Made by a program: the position numbers and the translations under genes. From positions 787,910 through 851,909 of the forward strand of contig NZ_LGYA01000001.1 in the NCBI RefSeq assembly GCF_001273755.1: DNA of 64,000 bases, in the 5' to 3' direction. Below, one piece after another: positions 37,142 to 46,272 of this stretch. This DNA is from Peribacillus butanolivorans (lineage in GTDB: Bacteria; Bacillota; Bacilli; Bacillales; DSM-1321). The notes under the pieces are model-generated. The model saw only the letters and a list, made by a program, of their open reading frames with translations, ran no database searches and was not told where the DNA came from. Every line of letters begins with the position of its first letter. The stretch's first letter is position 1.

Positions 37142-38082
37142 CGTGGTGCCTCCCCATTAAAAATAGTCAGTTCACCAAGTTCTTTACGCGGCTCATCAAA
37201 GCTACAGCTTCCGTATGAAGCAGCGAAGACAGTGCGGGCTTTGTTGATTTCGGAAGAACTGATAGATAAACTCTGCCAAGAAAGCGTGTCTGGTGTAAAT
37301 GAAAAGTGTGTTGGATCCTCATCCAGCAAAATGGTTTCAATGATTTTGCTGTCTATTGAATGGCAGTAGGAAAGAAGGGCTGCTGTAAATACGTTAACAA
37401 AGCCATGCATTTTTGTTTCCACTTCATTTCGATACTGGCGGATTGGATGATGCAGACCCGCTGTGAATTTTAAAGTTAGATTTCTTTTTCGAGATTCATG
37501 AATAACAATCGCTACTTGTTCGACAGAAGGAAATAAATCCGATGTAATGCCGCCCATGCGCATTTTAATACCAATACTTTTCAAAGATTTTTGATTGATC
37601 AAGCGAATAGTATCCAATGTGTATGGAAGTTGATCAATCGTTCCTGTTATTTCACAATAAATCGGATAACTGGCTGTTTGTTTTTCAAGTTTCTCTAAGA
37701 AAGAAGAATCAACTTTTTCTGGAAGCGGAACTTCGATCGCCTCAATGGTACCAGCTGTTTTATATGTTTCTAAAAAAAGGTGAATATCTCCCATAGCCGT
37801 TTCAATTTCTAGGGGTTTCGTTAAAATAACAGATAATCGAAGTGGATATTGATCATTAAATTGATCTTTATATGGTTCGAGTTCACTCAGTCGTGAAGCG
37901 GGAATAACAAATGGACCAAGCATCCAGCTGTCTGAATCATGGATATATGCATGATAATTTGAAATTGCTTCTGGAAGCGGAAGTGCACTTGGTGGAAACA
38001 GGCCTGCATAATCAATAAGTTCGGTCATAAAATGACTGAGCGCTTCCTCTTTCCACATTCCATTTACTTTTGTTAACAACAA
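37138..38082 (-). CDS. Unknown protein of the tyrosine-degradation operon (possible TIM-barrel)
   Basis: A 314-residue soluble protein between hpd and fahA, its stop overlapping the fahA start. It opens AGLFPPSALPLPEAI. The second half has an alternating strand-helix pattern and the motif KMRMGGITSDLFPSVEQVAI ... LKFTAGLHHPIR ... HGFVNVF, which looks like a barrel active-site face (Lys, Arg, Thr-Ala-Gly, paired His). I cannot name a family. The operon has no recognisable glutathione-type maleylacetoacetate isomerase, so this gene is a candidate for that step or an accessory role. I chose TTG 38082, seven bases after AGGAGG; GTG 38088 is too close to the site. Confidence 0.75.
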   Translation of the reverse strand: MLLTKVNGMWKEEALSHFMTELIDYAGLFPPSALPLPEAISNYHAYIHDSDSWMLGPFVIPASRLSELEPYKDQFNDQYPLRLSVILTKPLEIETAMGDIHLFLETYKTAGTIEAIEVPLPEKVDSSFLEKLEKQTASYPIYCEITGTIDQLPYTLDTIRLINQKSLKSIGIKMRMGGITSDLFPSVEQVAIVIHESRKRNLTLKFTAGLHHPIRQYRNEVETKMHGFVNVFTAALLSYCHSIDSKIIETILLDEDPTHFSFTPDTLSWQSLSISSSEINKARTVFAASYGSCSFDEPRKELGELTIFNGEAPR

Positions 38083-38141
38083 CCTCACACCTCCTATAAT
38101 AGGAGGCCATACTGGGTATTACGCCAGATGGCCGGTTCATA

Positions 38142-39263
38142 TTAAATATTTCCACGAAGTTCCTGTTCGCGTTCAATCGATTCAAACAATGCTTTAAAGT
38201 TTCCATCGCCAAAACCAAGTGCACCTTTACGCTGAATGACTTCGATAAACATAGTTGGACGGTCAACTAATGGTTTTGTGAAAATTTGGAGCAAGTACCC
38301 TTCATCATCACGGTCTACAAGGATATTAAGTTCTTGAAGTCGTTTCACATCTTCATCAATATCCCCTACACGATTGGCGAGGTCTGCGTAATAAGTGTCA
38401 GGAGTCTTTAAGAACTCAACACCATTTTCTTTTAGTGTGGCCACTGTGGTGATGATATCGTTTGTTAAAAGGGCAAGATGCTGAACACCTTGACCATTAT
38501 AGTAATCTAGGAATTCTTGAATTTGAGATTTGCGTTTTCCTACAGCAGGTTCATTGATCGGGAACTTAATGCGTCCTGTTCCATTCATCATAACTTTTGA
38601 CATTAGGGCTGAGTACTCGGTCGAAATGTTTTCATCATCAAAATGTTTCAGAACAGTAAAACCGAATACTTTTTCATAATAATTTGTCCATTCGTCCATT
38701 ACTTCCACATTACCAACAAGGTGGTCAACACCGATTAAGCCTGAAGGTTGAGCTCCAAAGTTGTCCTCACAAGCTTTAAAACCTGGCAGAAATCCACCTT
38801 TATAATCGATTGGCTCAACAAGCGTGTGAATCGTATCCCCATATGTGCCTAAGATTGCCTTTCTTACTTTCCCATTTTCATCTTCTTCCACCCATGGTTC
38901 TCGAAGAGCGATGCCACCGCGTTCAATAGCACCCGCATAAGTTTTTTCTAGGTCTTTTACGAGAAGGGAGATATCTTTTACTCCTTCGCCATGAGTTTTA
39001 ATAAACTCAGCCACATCTGTGCTGTCTGATAGAGTACCTGTTAAAATCAATCGGATGGTGCCCTGTGCCATAACGTAAGATACACGGTCACGGGAGCCTG
39101 TTTCTAGTCCTTTATATGCTATAAGCTTGAATCCGAAAGCGTTTGCGTAATAATAAGCAGCCTGCTTTGCGTTCCCAGTATAGATTTCTACGTAATGGAC
39201 ACTCTTAACCGGAAACAATTCCTCTTTCTTTGCTTTAGAAGATCCAACTGTTTTTTTAGTCAT
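38142..39263 (-). CDS. hpd: 4-hydroxyphenylpyruvate dioxygenase
   Basis: A 373-residue two-VOC-domain iron dioxygenase making homogentisate from 4-hydroxyphenylpyruvate. The iron ligands are visible: His in IGVDHLVGNV, His in GVQHLALLTND and Glu in MFIEVIQRKGALGFGDGNFK, which ends with the C-terminal gating helix. ATG 39263 (AAAGGAGCGG upstream) is used; the longer frame to 39350 covers leader sequence. First gene of the operon hpd, unknown, fahA, hmgA. Its promoter overlaps a long inverted repeat. Confidence 0.95.
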   Translation of the reverse strand: MTKKTVGSSKAKKEELFPVKSVHYVEIYTGNAKQAAYYYANAFGFKLIAYKGLETGSRDRVSYVMAQGTIRLILTGTLSDSTDVAEFIKTHGEGVKDISLLVKDLEKTYAGAIERGGIALREPWVEEDENGKVRKAILGTYGDTIHTLVEPIDYKGGFLPGFKACEDNFGAQPSGLIGVDHLVGNVEVMDEWTNYYEKVFGFTVLKHFDDENISTEYSALMSKVMMNGTGRIKFPINEPAVGKRKSQIQEFLDYYNGQGVQHLALLTNDIITTVATLKENGVEFLKTPDTYYADLANRVGDIDEDVKRLQELNILVDRDDEGYLLQIFTKPLVDRPTMFIEVIQRKGALGFGDGNFKALFESIEREQELRGNI

Positions 39264-39338
39264 ATTTACCGCTCCTTTATCATTTTTTTCAACGTAAATA
39301 AGCTGAATTTTCTTAATTTTCCGCCTGTAATAGTTCAC

Positions 39339-39432
39339 ATCATAATACATAAAAATTCACCGCGCAAATATGTGTTTTACCGCGGTTGACCATCATGGTA
39401 GCAACATTTTAACGCGATAAAACATATTTGCG
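39339..39432 (-). promoter_or_regulatory. hpd operon promoter with large inverted-repeat operator
   Basis: On the minus strand TTGCGC (39362-39367), 17-bp spacer, TATGAT (39339-39344). The -35 lies inside the left arm (39363-39384) of an inverted repeat whose right arm is 39413-39432; arms read CGCAAATATG... and CATATTTGCG, separated by 28 bp, with a two-base difference in length. Two such sites imply a regulator bound as two dimers with looping or cooperativity. The regulator is not identified in the window. Confidence 0.65.
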
Positions 39433-39505
39433 TTTAGGTGTACTCTTGCACATTTTTTGTATATCTACTTAAAATGTTAGCAACTAAATAAAAGGGGAAT
39501 TAGAT

Positions 39506-39751
39506 ATGAAAATTAGTGTAAAGTTCTGCCCTAGTAACTTCGAAGATGAGTTGGAAACTATGAAAGATAAATTAATGGAGTGTAGCGGTCTAGAGGTTAT
39601 TGAGGATAGATGCTTGTTGTATTGCGGACAATGTTTAATGCAGCCGTTTGCAGTTGTGAATGGTGTAAACATTGTCGCAAACGATCCAGTTGAACTTCTC
39701 GAAAAAATTGAAGAATATGTAGCTAGGCTTAAACAAGGAGACACTGTGTGA
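39506..39751 (+). CDS. YuzB-like DUF1450 protein
   Basis: An 81-residue protein of the YuzB/DUF1450 family. CSGLEVIEDRCLLYCGQCLM carries the conserved Cys cluster (Cys in residues about 9, 25, 35, 39, 42), and PFAVVNGVNIVANDPVELLEKIEEYV is the typical second half. It resembles a thioredoxin-like [2Fe-2S] or metal-binding domain, but the role is unknown. AAAAGGGG lies before the ATG. It stands alone, divergent from hpd. Confidence 0.8.
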   Translation: MKISVKFCPSNFEDELETMKDKLMECSGLEVIEDRCLLYCGQCLMQPFAVVNGVNIVANDPVELLEKIEEYVARLKQGDTV

Positions 39752-39934
39752 ACAACGAGAATATGAAAGTAGGAATAATTGATTATTGCTTTGATTGACA
39801 ATATATCATTATATTGTTTTCCCCGAGAAACATGCGAACCTTCAGAGAGCATCCATCTATGATAAAATATATGTAAAACCCTACTACAAATGCTTATTAA
39901 TTGCATTGATTGATATCTTCGCTTATATGATGGG

Positions 39935-39985
39935 AAAAATTCAAGGCCTGTTCCCAAAAAGGGAGCAGGCCTTGAATTTTTTGGT
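39935..39985. terminator. Bidirectional terminator after metQ
   Basis: A long stem: AAAATTCAAGGCCTG (39936-39950) pairs with CAGGCCTTGAATTTT (39966-39980), with inner TTCCC/GGGAG pairing. It serves metQ on the minus strand. Confidence 0.88.
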
Positions 39986-39993
39986 TTGGTTTC

Positions 39994-40815
39994 TTATTTC
40001 ATCCAATCTGGTTTTCCGAAGCCTGCAAACTTGCTATCGATTACTTCTTCAAACTTGTCTGATTCAACTACTGATTTAATATCCTTAGCAAATTGTGCAT
40101 CTACATCTTTTGTATTCACAGCAACAACATTACGATACATATCCGGCATGTTTTCTAAAACAAGGGCATCTTGGAGATCCATTTTTGCTGCAAGAGCGAA
40201 GTTACCTGGGACCGCTGATAGGTCAACGCTGTCTGTTGCACGAGGCAATTGAGCCGATTCTAATGGTTTGAATTGAATGTTTTTTGGGTTCTTTGTTACA
40301 TCTTTTTCAGATATTTTTAAGGGATCGACATCTGGCTTGACTTCAATTAAATCTTCATCTACTAGGACTTTAAGTGCACGTGCAAGGTTAACTGGATCGT
40401 TCGGTAGGGCTAGTGATGTACCATCTTTAATGTCTTTCAACGATTTATATTTGTTCGAGTATATACCCATTGGTGCTGTCGGTACAATAACAAGGTCAGA
40501 AAGCTCTAAATCATTTTCTTTTGCGAAGTTATCCATATACACTTTGTGCTGGAAAAGGTTGGCGTCGATTGAATTGTTGCCAAGCGATTTATTTGGCTGG
40601 ATATAGTCAGTGAATTCAACGATTTCTATTTTGTAGCCAAGATCTTCTAGGCCTGGCTTGATGGCCTCTTTTACCATATCCGCGTAAGGACCGGTAGTTG
40701 CTCCGATTTTCAATTCTTTTTTGTCTTCAGTTTTTGGGGAAGCATCATCGCTTCCGCAAGCTGCCAAGCCAAGGGATAGTGCGCAAACAGATAATAAAGA
40801 AGCTATTTTTTTCAT
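39994..40815 (-). CDS. metQ: Methionine ABC transporter substrate-binding lipoprotein
   Basis: A 273-residue NlpA/MetQ-family lipoprotein. The signal peptide ends in LGLAAC, lipid on Cys20. LKIGATTGPYADMVKEAIKP, FTDYIQPNKSLGNNSIDANL and FQHKVYMDNF are conserved MetQ segments. It captures methionine outside the membrane for MetP. Last gene of the metN-metP-metQ operon, 53 bp after metP, controlled by the SAM riboswitch upstream of metN. Confidence 0.93.
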   Translation of the reverse strand: MKKIASLLSVCALSLGLAACGSDDASPKTEDKKELKIGATTGPYADMVKEAIKPGLEDLGYKIEIVEFTDYIQPNKSLGNNSIDANLFQHKVYMDNFAKENDLELSDLVIVPTAPMGIYSNKYKSLKDIKDGTSLALPNDPVNLARALKVLVDEDLIEVKPDVDPLKISEKDVTKNPKNIQFKPLESAQLPRATDSVDLSAVPGNFALAAKMDLQDALVLENMPDMYRNVVAVNTKDVDAQFAKDIKSVVESDKFEEVIDSKFAGFGKPDWMK

Positions 40816-40868
40816 TTGAAATTCCTCCTGTAATATGTTGTATTAAATCATTGTTAAAATGACTGATT

Positions 40869-41537
40869 CTATCGTTTGTTTACTAAGTATGAGGCCTTGT
40901 CACCAACCATTTGAATGATTTGTACAAGGCAGATTAACACGACGATTGTCGTGATCATGACTGTGTTGTCATAACGGTAATAGCCGTACCGAATGGCCAG
41001 GTCACCAATTCCGCCCCCACCGATTGTCCCAGCCATCGCTGAGTAACCGATAAGTGAAATGGTCGTTAACGTCAACCCTTGAATGATTCCCGGTTTTGCC
41101 TCAGGAAGAAGTACATCCTTAATGATCATCCATGGAGTGGCACCTACAGCAATTGCAGCTTCAATCACACCTTTATCTATTTCGCGTAATGCCGATTCAA
41201 CGATTCTTGCAAAAAAAGGTATCGCGGATACAGATAGGGAAACAGAAGCCGCTCTTGGCCCTATCGTTGATCCAGTAAGCAAATCCGTTAAAGGAAGGAG
41301 GGCGACTAAGAGAATGATAAACGGGATTGAACGGACAATATTGACAGCGAAACCGAGAGATCGATTCACGACGTTATTTTCAAAGATTAAATTCTTGGTC
41401 GTTGTAAACAGCAATACTCCAAGAGGTAAACCAATTAGAAGGGCTACCGCAAGGGAGATTCCAACCATATAGATTGTTTCGAGAAAGGCTTTATTAAGGT
41501 CAGGTAAAATATTGACGACGGAATCAAACAGTGACAT
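40869..41537 (-). CDS. metP: Methionine ABC transporter permease
   Basis: A 222-residue MetI/MetP-type permease with five to six membrane helices. The ATPase-contact EAA loop is visible as IEAAIAVGATPWMIIKDVLLPEAKPGI, and TIVVLICLVQIIQMVGDKASYLVNKR forms the end. It overlaps the metN stop by 14 bases, so the two are coupled. The name MetP is used in Bacillus to avoid confusion with metI (the synthase gene also in this window). Confidence 0.93.
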   Translation of the reverse strand: MSLFDSVVNILPDLNKAFLETIYMVGISLAVALLIGLPLGVLLFTTTKNLIFENNVVNRSLGFAVNIVRSIPFIILLVALLPLTDLLTGSTIGPRAASVSLSVSAIPFFARIVESALREIDKGVIEAAIAVGATPWMIIKDVLLPEAKPGIIQGLTLTTISLIGYSAMAGTIGGGGIGDLAIRYGYYRYDNTVMITTIVVLICLVQIIQMVGDKASYLVNKR

Positions 41538-42540
41538 GTTTCAATACCTCCACAGAACTGGTCCGATTTGTTATATATTCCAGTGCCGATTGAACTTCAG
41601 CAGCCTCACCAATTAATTCAATGATTAAGATTCCTAATGGAACATCCTGAATATATTCAATTTTGCCGTGCAAGATATTTCCCTTTACTGAATACTTTTG
41701 TAGAGCATCGGAAAGAATTGATTCACCGGCGGTGGGCCCTTCAAATTGAATTTGAATAATCGTTCCTTTGCTTTCCTCAATTAAGTGTGAGGGAAGCTCA
41801 AAATCCAATACACTGCTGATGAATTGCTTCGTCAACTGCTGCTTTGGTTGTGAAAATATCTCATAAACAGATCCTTCTTCGATAACCCTGCCATCCTGCA
41901 TGACAGCGACTCGATGGCATAGTTCTTTGACTACTTCCATTTCGTGGGTAATCAATACTATAGTGATACCAAGTTCCCGACTAATCTTTTTTAATAACTG
42001 TAAAATCGCTTTTGTTGTTGTTGGATCAAGGGCAGAAGTCGCTTCATCACATAATAGTACAGTAGGGTTATTGGCTAAGGCTCGCGCTATACCGACCCGT
42101 TGCTTTTGACCTCCGCTGAGCTGGGCCGGATAGACATCCTTTTTATCACTAAGCCCAACTATGTCCAGCAGCTCTAGAACGCGACTTTTGATGACGCCCT
42201 TTGATTTGTGTGCGGCTTTCAAGGCGAAAGCAACATTTTCAAAAACGGTTTTGGAACTGACTAAGGAAAAGTGCTGAAATATCATACCGGTTTTTTGTCG
42301 TTGTTTTCGAAGCTCTTTGCCTGATAAAGACGTTAAGTCAATCCCGTCAATAATGATATTTCCTTTTGTCGGACGTTCAAGCAAATTTAAGCAGCGTATT
42401 AATGAGCTTTTTCCGGCTCCGCTGTAGCCAACAATCCCATAAACTTCACCAGTCTGAATTGTCAAAGATACGTTATCCACTCCGACAACTCGGGTATTTT
42501 TCGATATGTAATCCTTTCGGACTGATCGGATTTCAATCAT
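41524..42540 (-). CDS. metN: Methionine ABC transporter ATPase
   Basis: A 338-residue ATPase. Walker A GYSGAGKSS, signature LSGGQKQR, Walker B VLLCDEATSALDP, H-loop VLITHEMEVV. The C-terminal ACT-like domain (NIL domain, about 265-338) senses methionine and inhibits transport in the family. ATG 42540 follows AAGGGGGAA. First gene of metNPQ, directly downstream of an S-box riboswitch. Confidence 0.95.
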   Translation of the reverse strand: MIEIRSVRKDYISKNTRVVGVDNVSLTIQTGEVYGIVGYSGAGKSSLIRCLNLLERPTKGNIIIDGIDLTSLSGKELRKQRQKTGMIFQHFSLVSSKTVFENVAFALKAAHKSKGVIKSRVLELLDIVGLSDKKDVYPAQLSGGQKQRVGIARALANNPTVLLCDEATSALDPTTTKAILQLLKKISRELGITIVLITHEMEVVKELCHRVAVMQDGRVIEEGSVYEIFSQPKQQLTKQFISSVLDFELPSHLIEESKGTIIQIQFEGPTAGESILSDALQKYSVKGNILHGKIEYIQDVPLGILIIELIGEAAEVQSALEYITNRTSSVEVLKHVTV

Positions 42541-42560
42541 GAGCCTTCCCCCTTAAACAT

Positions 42561-42710
42561 AAAAAACTGCCTCTATCATTCAGAAAGAGGCAGCGAAATT
42601 ATTTCGTCTTATCTTTCAGAATGTAATCATTCTGCAGGAAGTAGCACCGTTCCCGATTGGGGCGGTTGCCGGACATCACAGGGCCTGTTCCCTCAGTCAC
42701 TCTTGATAAG
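42561..42710 (-). ncRNA. SAM-I (S-box) riboswitch controlling metNPQ
   Basis: On the minus strand CTTATCAAGAGTGACTGAGG, GGGAACAGGCCCTGTGATG, CCGGCAACC, AACGGTGCTACTTCC and GATAAGA are the S-box core elements. The terminator is CTGCCTCT/AGAGGCAG (42567-42574 with 42586-42593) followed on the minus strand by TTTTTTATG, 20 bp before metN. A second, separate copy controls metIC. Confidence 0.95.
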
Positions 42711-42753
42711 TAAATTATTATTTTGGAATATTACAAGTTTTCTAATATAATCT

Positions 42754-42782
42754 ATATTATTTGTAAATTCACACATTGTCAA
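42754..42782 (-). promoter_or_regulatory. Promoter for the metNPQ riboswitch transcript
   Basis: On the minus strand TTGACA (42777-42782), 17-bp spacer, TAATAT (42754-42759), about 45 bp ahead of the S-box. Confidence 0.75.
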
Positions 42783-43311
42783 TCATTTCTGTAATTTTAG
42801 AATAACTTTCAGGTGAATTAATTTTTTAAAGGGTAAATCTAGTATTTGATAATTCCCTCTTTTCGAATCGGGGTAATGGAATCATCCATCGTTAATGGTC
42901 GTAAAGTCATTCTTTTTCAAGGTTTTTGTAAGAAAAGCTTCGTTCTTTTTAGCAGTTTGTCGATTTTTTTTAATAATTACGTGAAGTTTTTGTCAGGAAA
43001 GTATTGTTTCAAAGTCTGTATCATGAATGCTTTAGCTTTTTTATCGCCCAAACTTAAATACGGAGTACCCTTTCTTAACAACTTCCTTTTAACCGAAGCC
43101 AGATTTTTGCTGTTTCTTTTCTTCGTTGCATAATAGAATACCTTAAATCAATGACAATGGTTTCAAACAGTGCCTTGATTCTACCGGAAAATATACAACG
43201 GGTCTTTGCTAGGAAAATACTATTTGCTTGTCAAAAGTATGGAGGAATATTACATTTATTGTAATGAACAAGGGGTAAATAGGATATTAAACTATTTTTA
43301 TACAATTGATG
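42783..43311. other. Intergenic stretch, no supported gene
   Basis: T-rich open frames exist on the plus strand but have no ribosome site and a composition expected from chance. Broken frames on the minus strand (for example around 42840-42960) hint at old coding sequence, but nothing is recognised. Confidence 0.45.
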
Positions 43312-43323
43312 AGGAGGGAAGCC

Positions 43324-44148
43324 ATGCTAGAGATTAAGACGATAAATGATGTGGTTTGTGTACAAGGGACCCCTGAAGGAATAAAGTCGGGGATGAGTGT
43401 ATATGCTTTTTTAACAGACGGCCTATTGATTGATACGGCAGCCCAAATTTTATTGGAAGAACTTATCCCTTTCTATGAATCAGCCGACTTCGATTTAGTG
43501 GCGCTAACGCATTATCATGAGGACCATACTGGCGGTGCCGCCTGGATACAGGAACATAGAAAAGTTCCAATTTATATTCATCCGATGTCGATTGATGTAT
43601 GTGCGAAGGATGCTGAATATCCAGATTATCGCAAAGCTTTTTGGGGAAGGAGAGATGGCTTCAAAGCTGAGCCGTTGGGGAGGACTGTTCATTCCCGTAC
43701 CCAAACGTGGGAGCCAATCTTTACCCCAGGTCATGCTAAGGACCATATGGTGTATTTGAATCACAGTAATGGCATGCTGTTTTCAGGTGACCTATTCGTT
43801 ACACCGAAAACAAAGCTTGTTTTACGGGAAGAATCTGTCCCTGTCATCATCGATTCTATAAATAGATTACTTCAATATGATTTTGGAGAGGTTTTTTGTT
43901 GTCATGCCGGGCATGTCCCAAATGGGAAGGAAATGTTTCAAAGAAAGCTGGACTATCTGGAAAACCTGAGTGGTGAAATTTTACGATTGCATAATCAAGG
44001 CTTGGCAGTTCATGAAATCCAGCAAATTGTTTTGCCGAATCAATATCCGCTTATCGAGATATCTGGCCACGAATGGGATTCGGAGCATATTATCACATCG
44101 ATATTAAACGGAAATGTGTTGATTACAGAGGAGAATGGAGTAACATAA
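43324..44148 (+). CDS. Metallo-beta-lactamase-fold hydrolase
   Basis: A 274-residue MBL-fold protein. The di-metal motif HxHxDH is LTHYHEDHTGG, the third ligand region is FTPGHAKDHMVYL, and the bridging Asp is in LFSGDLFVTPK. CCHAGHVPNGKEMF supplies the last His. A helical tail (QRKLDYLENLSGEILRLHNQ) follows, as in lactonase/glyoxalase II-like members. No signal peptide. GAGGAGGG precedes ATG 43324; the upstream ATG at 43306 overlaps that site. Substrate unknown. Confidence 0.85.
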   Translation: MLEIKTINDVVCVQGTPEGIKSGMSVYAFLTDGLLIDTAAQILLEELIPFYESADFDLVALTHYHEDHTGGAAWIQEHRKVPIYIHPMSIDVCAKDAEYPDYRKAFWGRRDGFKAEPLGRTVHSRTQTWEPIFTPGHAKDHMVYLNHSNGMLFSGDLFVTPKTKLVLREESVPVIIDSINRLLQYDFGEVFCCHAGHVPNGKEMFQRKLDYLENLSGEILRLHNQGLAVHEIQQIVLPNQYPLIEISGHEWDSEHIITSILNGNVLITEENGVT

Positions 44149-44171
44149 AAAAATGTCATCAATTAGATGTT

Positions 44172-44312
44172 ATGGAAGAGAATAACAGCCGCGGATGTAT
44201 TCGCAATCAGCCATTGGCGCAACGTAGTGTGGGCACTTTAAATCCAGATCAACTAGCGAAACCTAAATGGTTGCTGTGGGCTTCAAAACATAAAAAAAGG
44301 TTATTTGGTTAA
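44172..44312 (+). CDS. Possible small ORF or gene end
   Basis: A 46-residue stretch, MEENNSRGCIRNQPLAQRSV then PDQLAKPKWLLWASKHKKRL, reads like protein but no ribosome site precedes it and the open frame extends back into the MBL gene. Probably a remnant. Confidence 0.25.
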   Translation: MEENNSRGCIRNQPLAQRSVGTLNPDQLAKPKWLLWASKHKKRLFG

Positions 44313-44724
44313 TTAGCTATCATCTTGCGTTTCTTCAAAAAATGAAGGGACACTCTTTTCTGTATAGTTCAGGCCAAAAGTAATAAGGAATTACGTGAAA
44401 TAATGAAGAAAAAATAGGGGGACTATTTGGACTTCTGCTTAAAAAGCCATTATTAAACGCTATTGGAGACCACATTATTATTTTCTCTTTGTCGGGCGGT
44501 CTACACGGCTTAATGATAGGAACAAAAAATGATAAAGGATAGCTTTAGTGAAACTAACGAGTGAGGGCTCCTTATAATGCTAGAGACGGGCATCTTTGAG
44601 AGTTAATATATATTCAAGAATGTGTAGTCGATCTAGGTTAAATCAAAAGGTAGGCATAATCCTTAATTAAGGACATGTGTCCTTTTGTTTCATATAATAA
44701 AAAAACAATAGAAGAGACTCGTCA
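44313..44724. other. Intergenic stretch with a membrane-protein fragment and degenerate repeat
   Basis: A start-less frame at about 44405-44542 (GGLFGLLLKKPLLNAIGDHI...) looks like the end of a lost membrane protein. The degenerate repeat shoulder (44553-44575) follows directly. Nothing else is supported. Confidence 0.4.
44553..44575 (+). repeat. Degenerate solo shoulder of the cassette repeat (copy I)
   Basis: ACTAACGAGTGAGGGCTCCT followed by TAT resembles CTAACGGGTGC plus the CTCCTTAT after the stem. It could be chance or a decayed copy. Confidence 0.3.
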
Positions 44725-44758
44725 AAAAAGCATCTGCCTAAGAACGCAGGTGCTTTTT
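44725..44758. terminator. Bidirectional terminator after ugd
   Basis: A 13-bp stem, AAAAAGCATCTGC (44725-44737) with GCAGGTGCTTTTT (44746-44758, one T-G pair). It serves the minus-strand ugd gene. Confidence 0.8.
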
Positions 44759-44798
44759 CAAATTAATTATTCTGTCTTAGGGTTAGTTCTTTTTTGAT

Positions 44799-46133
44799 TT
44801 ATTTCAGGTTATAAAAATTACTTATATTATGAAATGGTCTGCCTACTGAATAATATTCAATATTATATTCAGAAATCTCATCTAAGGAATAACTATTTTT
44901 TCCGTCAAAAATAATTGGATGATTCATTAACATTTCATATTTTTCTAGGGGGAAATCTTTGAATTCATCCCAATCAGTAGCTATAAAAACCATGTCTGTA
45001 TTTGTTATAGCTTCCTCTATGGATAAAGCATATTGAATCTTTTCTCCCAAAATTTGCTTTGCTTCTTCAAGTGCTAATGGATCATAAGCCGTTACCAATG
45101 CTCCCTGCATAGTTAGCTCTGAAGCTATATCAATGGCAATTGATTCACGTACGTCGTTTGTATTCGGTTTAAATGCCAATCCTAATATTGCAATCTTTTT
45201 GTCTTTTAAGTTACCAAAACGTTGCTTTGCTTTATTCATTAACGAATACTTTTGTTGTTTATTTACCTTTATTACTGCTTCCAGAATTTCAAGTGATTGC
45301 CCAGCTTCAGTAGCCTGTTGAATTAGACCACGAGTGTCTTTAGGGAAGCAAGAGCCCCCGAATCCAATTCCTGCTTTTAAGAATTGGGTTCCTATTCGAA
45401 AATCTAGACCCATTCCATGTGCTACTTCTTCTATGTTGGCACCCACCTTTTCACAAAGGTTTGCGATTTCATTAATGAAACTGATCTTAGTTGCCAAAAA
45501 AGCATTTGAACTATATTTAATCATTTCCGCACTTAATAGATCCGTAATAAAAATAGTTCTCCCGAAAGGTCTATGAATTTCTTCAATGATAGATGCTGCT
45601 TTTTCACAATCGGACCCGATAACAATCCGATCAGCAGAAAAAGTATCATAGATTGCGGAACCCTCTCTTAAAAACTCGGGATTAGAAACAATATTTATAT
45701 TAACTTCATTTGTTAAATTCGTTACGATTAACTGTTCGATTAATTTATTTGTACCAACGGGGACAGTGCTTTTCGTTACTATTATTACTTCTTGCTTCGT
45801 AATGTTTTCAGCAATGGTTTTTGCAGCTTCTTTGATATTGCTAAGATCAACACTTCCATTTTCGGCAGTAGGTGTTCCTACTGCAATATATATAATCTCT
45901 GCATCTACTAATGCTAGTTTGGGATCGCTTGTAAAAAACAATTGACCATTATTAAGATTTTTTTTCAATAAATCCGCTAACTCTGGCTCATAAAAGGGAG
46001 ATATTCCAGCTTTCATTAGTGCAATATCATTTTCATTAATGTCATAACACACAACTTGATGACCTATTTCTGCTAAAGTCACTCCGGTAACTAGTCCTAC
46101 ATGACCTGTTCCAACGATTGTTATGTTCTTCAT
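44799..46133 (-). CDS. ugd: UDP-glucose 6-dehydrogenase
   Basis: A 444-residue UDP-sugar dehydrogenase oxidising UDP-glucose to UDP-glucuronate with NAD. The N-terminal MKNITIVGTGHVGLVTGVTL is the NAD loop, and the catalytic Cys is in GFGGSCFPKDTRGL. AILGLAFKPNTNDVRES opens the C-terminal UDP-binding domain. ATG 46133 (GAGAGGAAT upstream) is used rather than the longer frame. It is homologous to TuaD/YtcA. It faces away from the Fur-controlled lipoprotein and glycan cluster, and its product is a likely substrate for the epimerase at 47.7 kb. Confidence 0.93.
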   Translation of the reverse strand: MKNITIVGTGHVGLVTGVTLAEIGHQVVCYDINENDIALMKAGISPFYEPELADLLKKNLNNGQLFFTSDPKLALVDAEIIYIAVGTPTAENGSVDLSNIKEAAKTIAENITKQEVIIVTKSTVPVGTNKLIEQLIVTNLTNEVNINIVSNPEFLREGSAIYDTFSADRIVIGSDCEKAASIIEEIHRPFGRTIFITDLLSAEMIKYSSNAFLATKISFINEIANLCEKVGANIEEVAHGMGLDFRIGTQFLKAGIGFGGSCFPKDTRGLIQQATEAGQSLEILEAVIKVNKQQKYSLMNKAKQRFGNLKDKKIAILGLAFKPNTNDVRESIAIDIASELTMQGALVTAYDPLALEEAKQILGEKIQYALSIEEAITNTDMVFIATDWDEFKDFPLEKYEMLMNHPIIFDGKNSYSLDEISEYNIEYYSVGRPFHNISNFYNLK

Positions 46134-46272
46134 ATTTATTCCTCTCATTGTCGTGTTTTCCTTATATAATACTATAGTACATTTTATAATAAACATTTTT
46201 TAAGGTAAATCTTAAATTATAACCAATATTTCCTTAAATGTAAAAAGGAACGAATTAATTTTAAGAAATACA

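Noticed and set aside
39484-39957. 157-codon minus-strand open frame
   Set aside because: Antisense to the YuzB-like gene and extends over non-coding sequence; no ribosome site.
42846-43133. 95-codon plus-strand Phe/Leu-rich frame
   Set aside because: No ribosome site; arises from T-rich sequence; no domain pattern.
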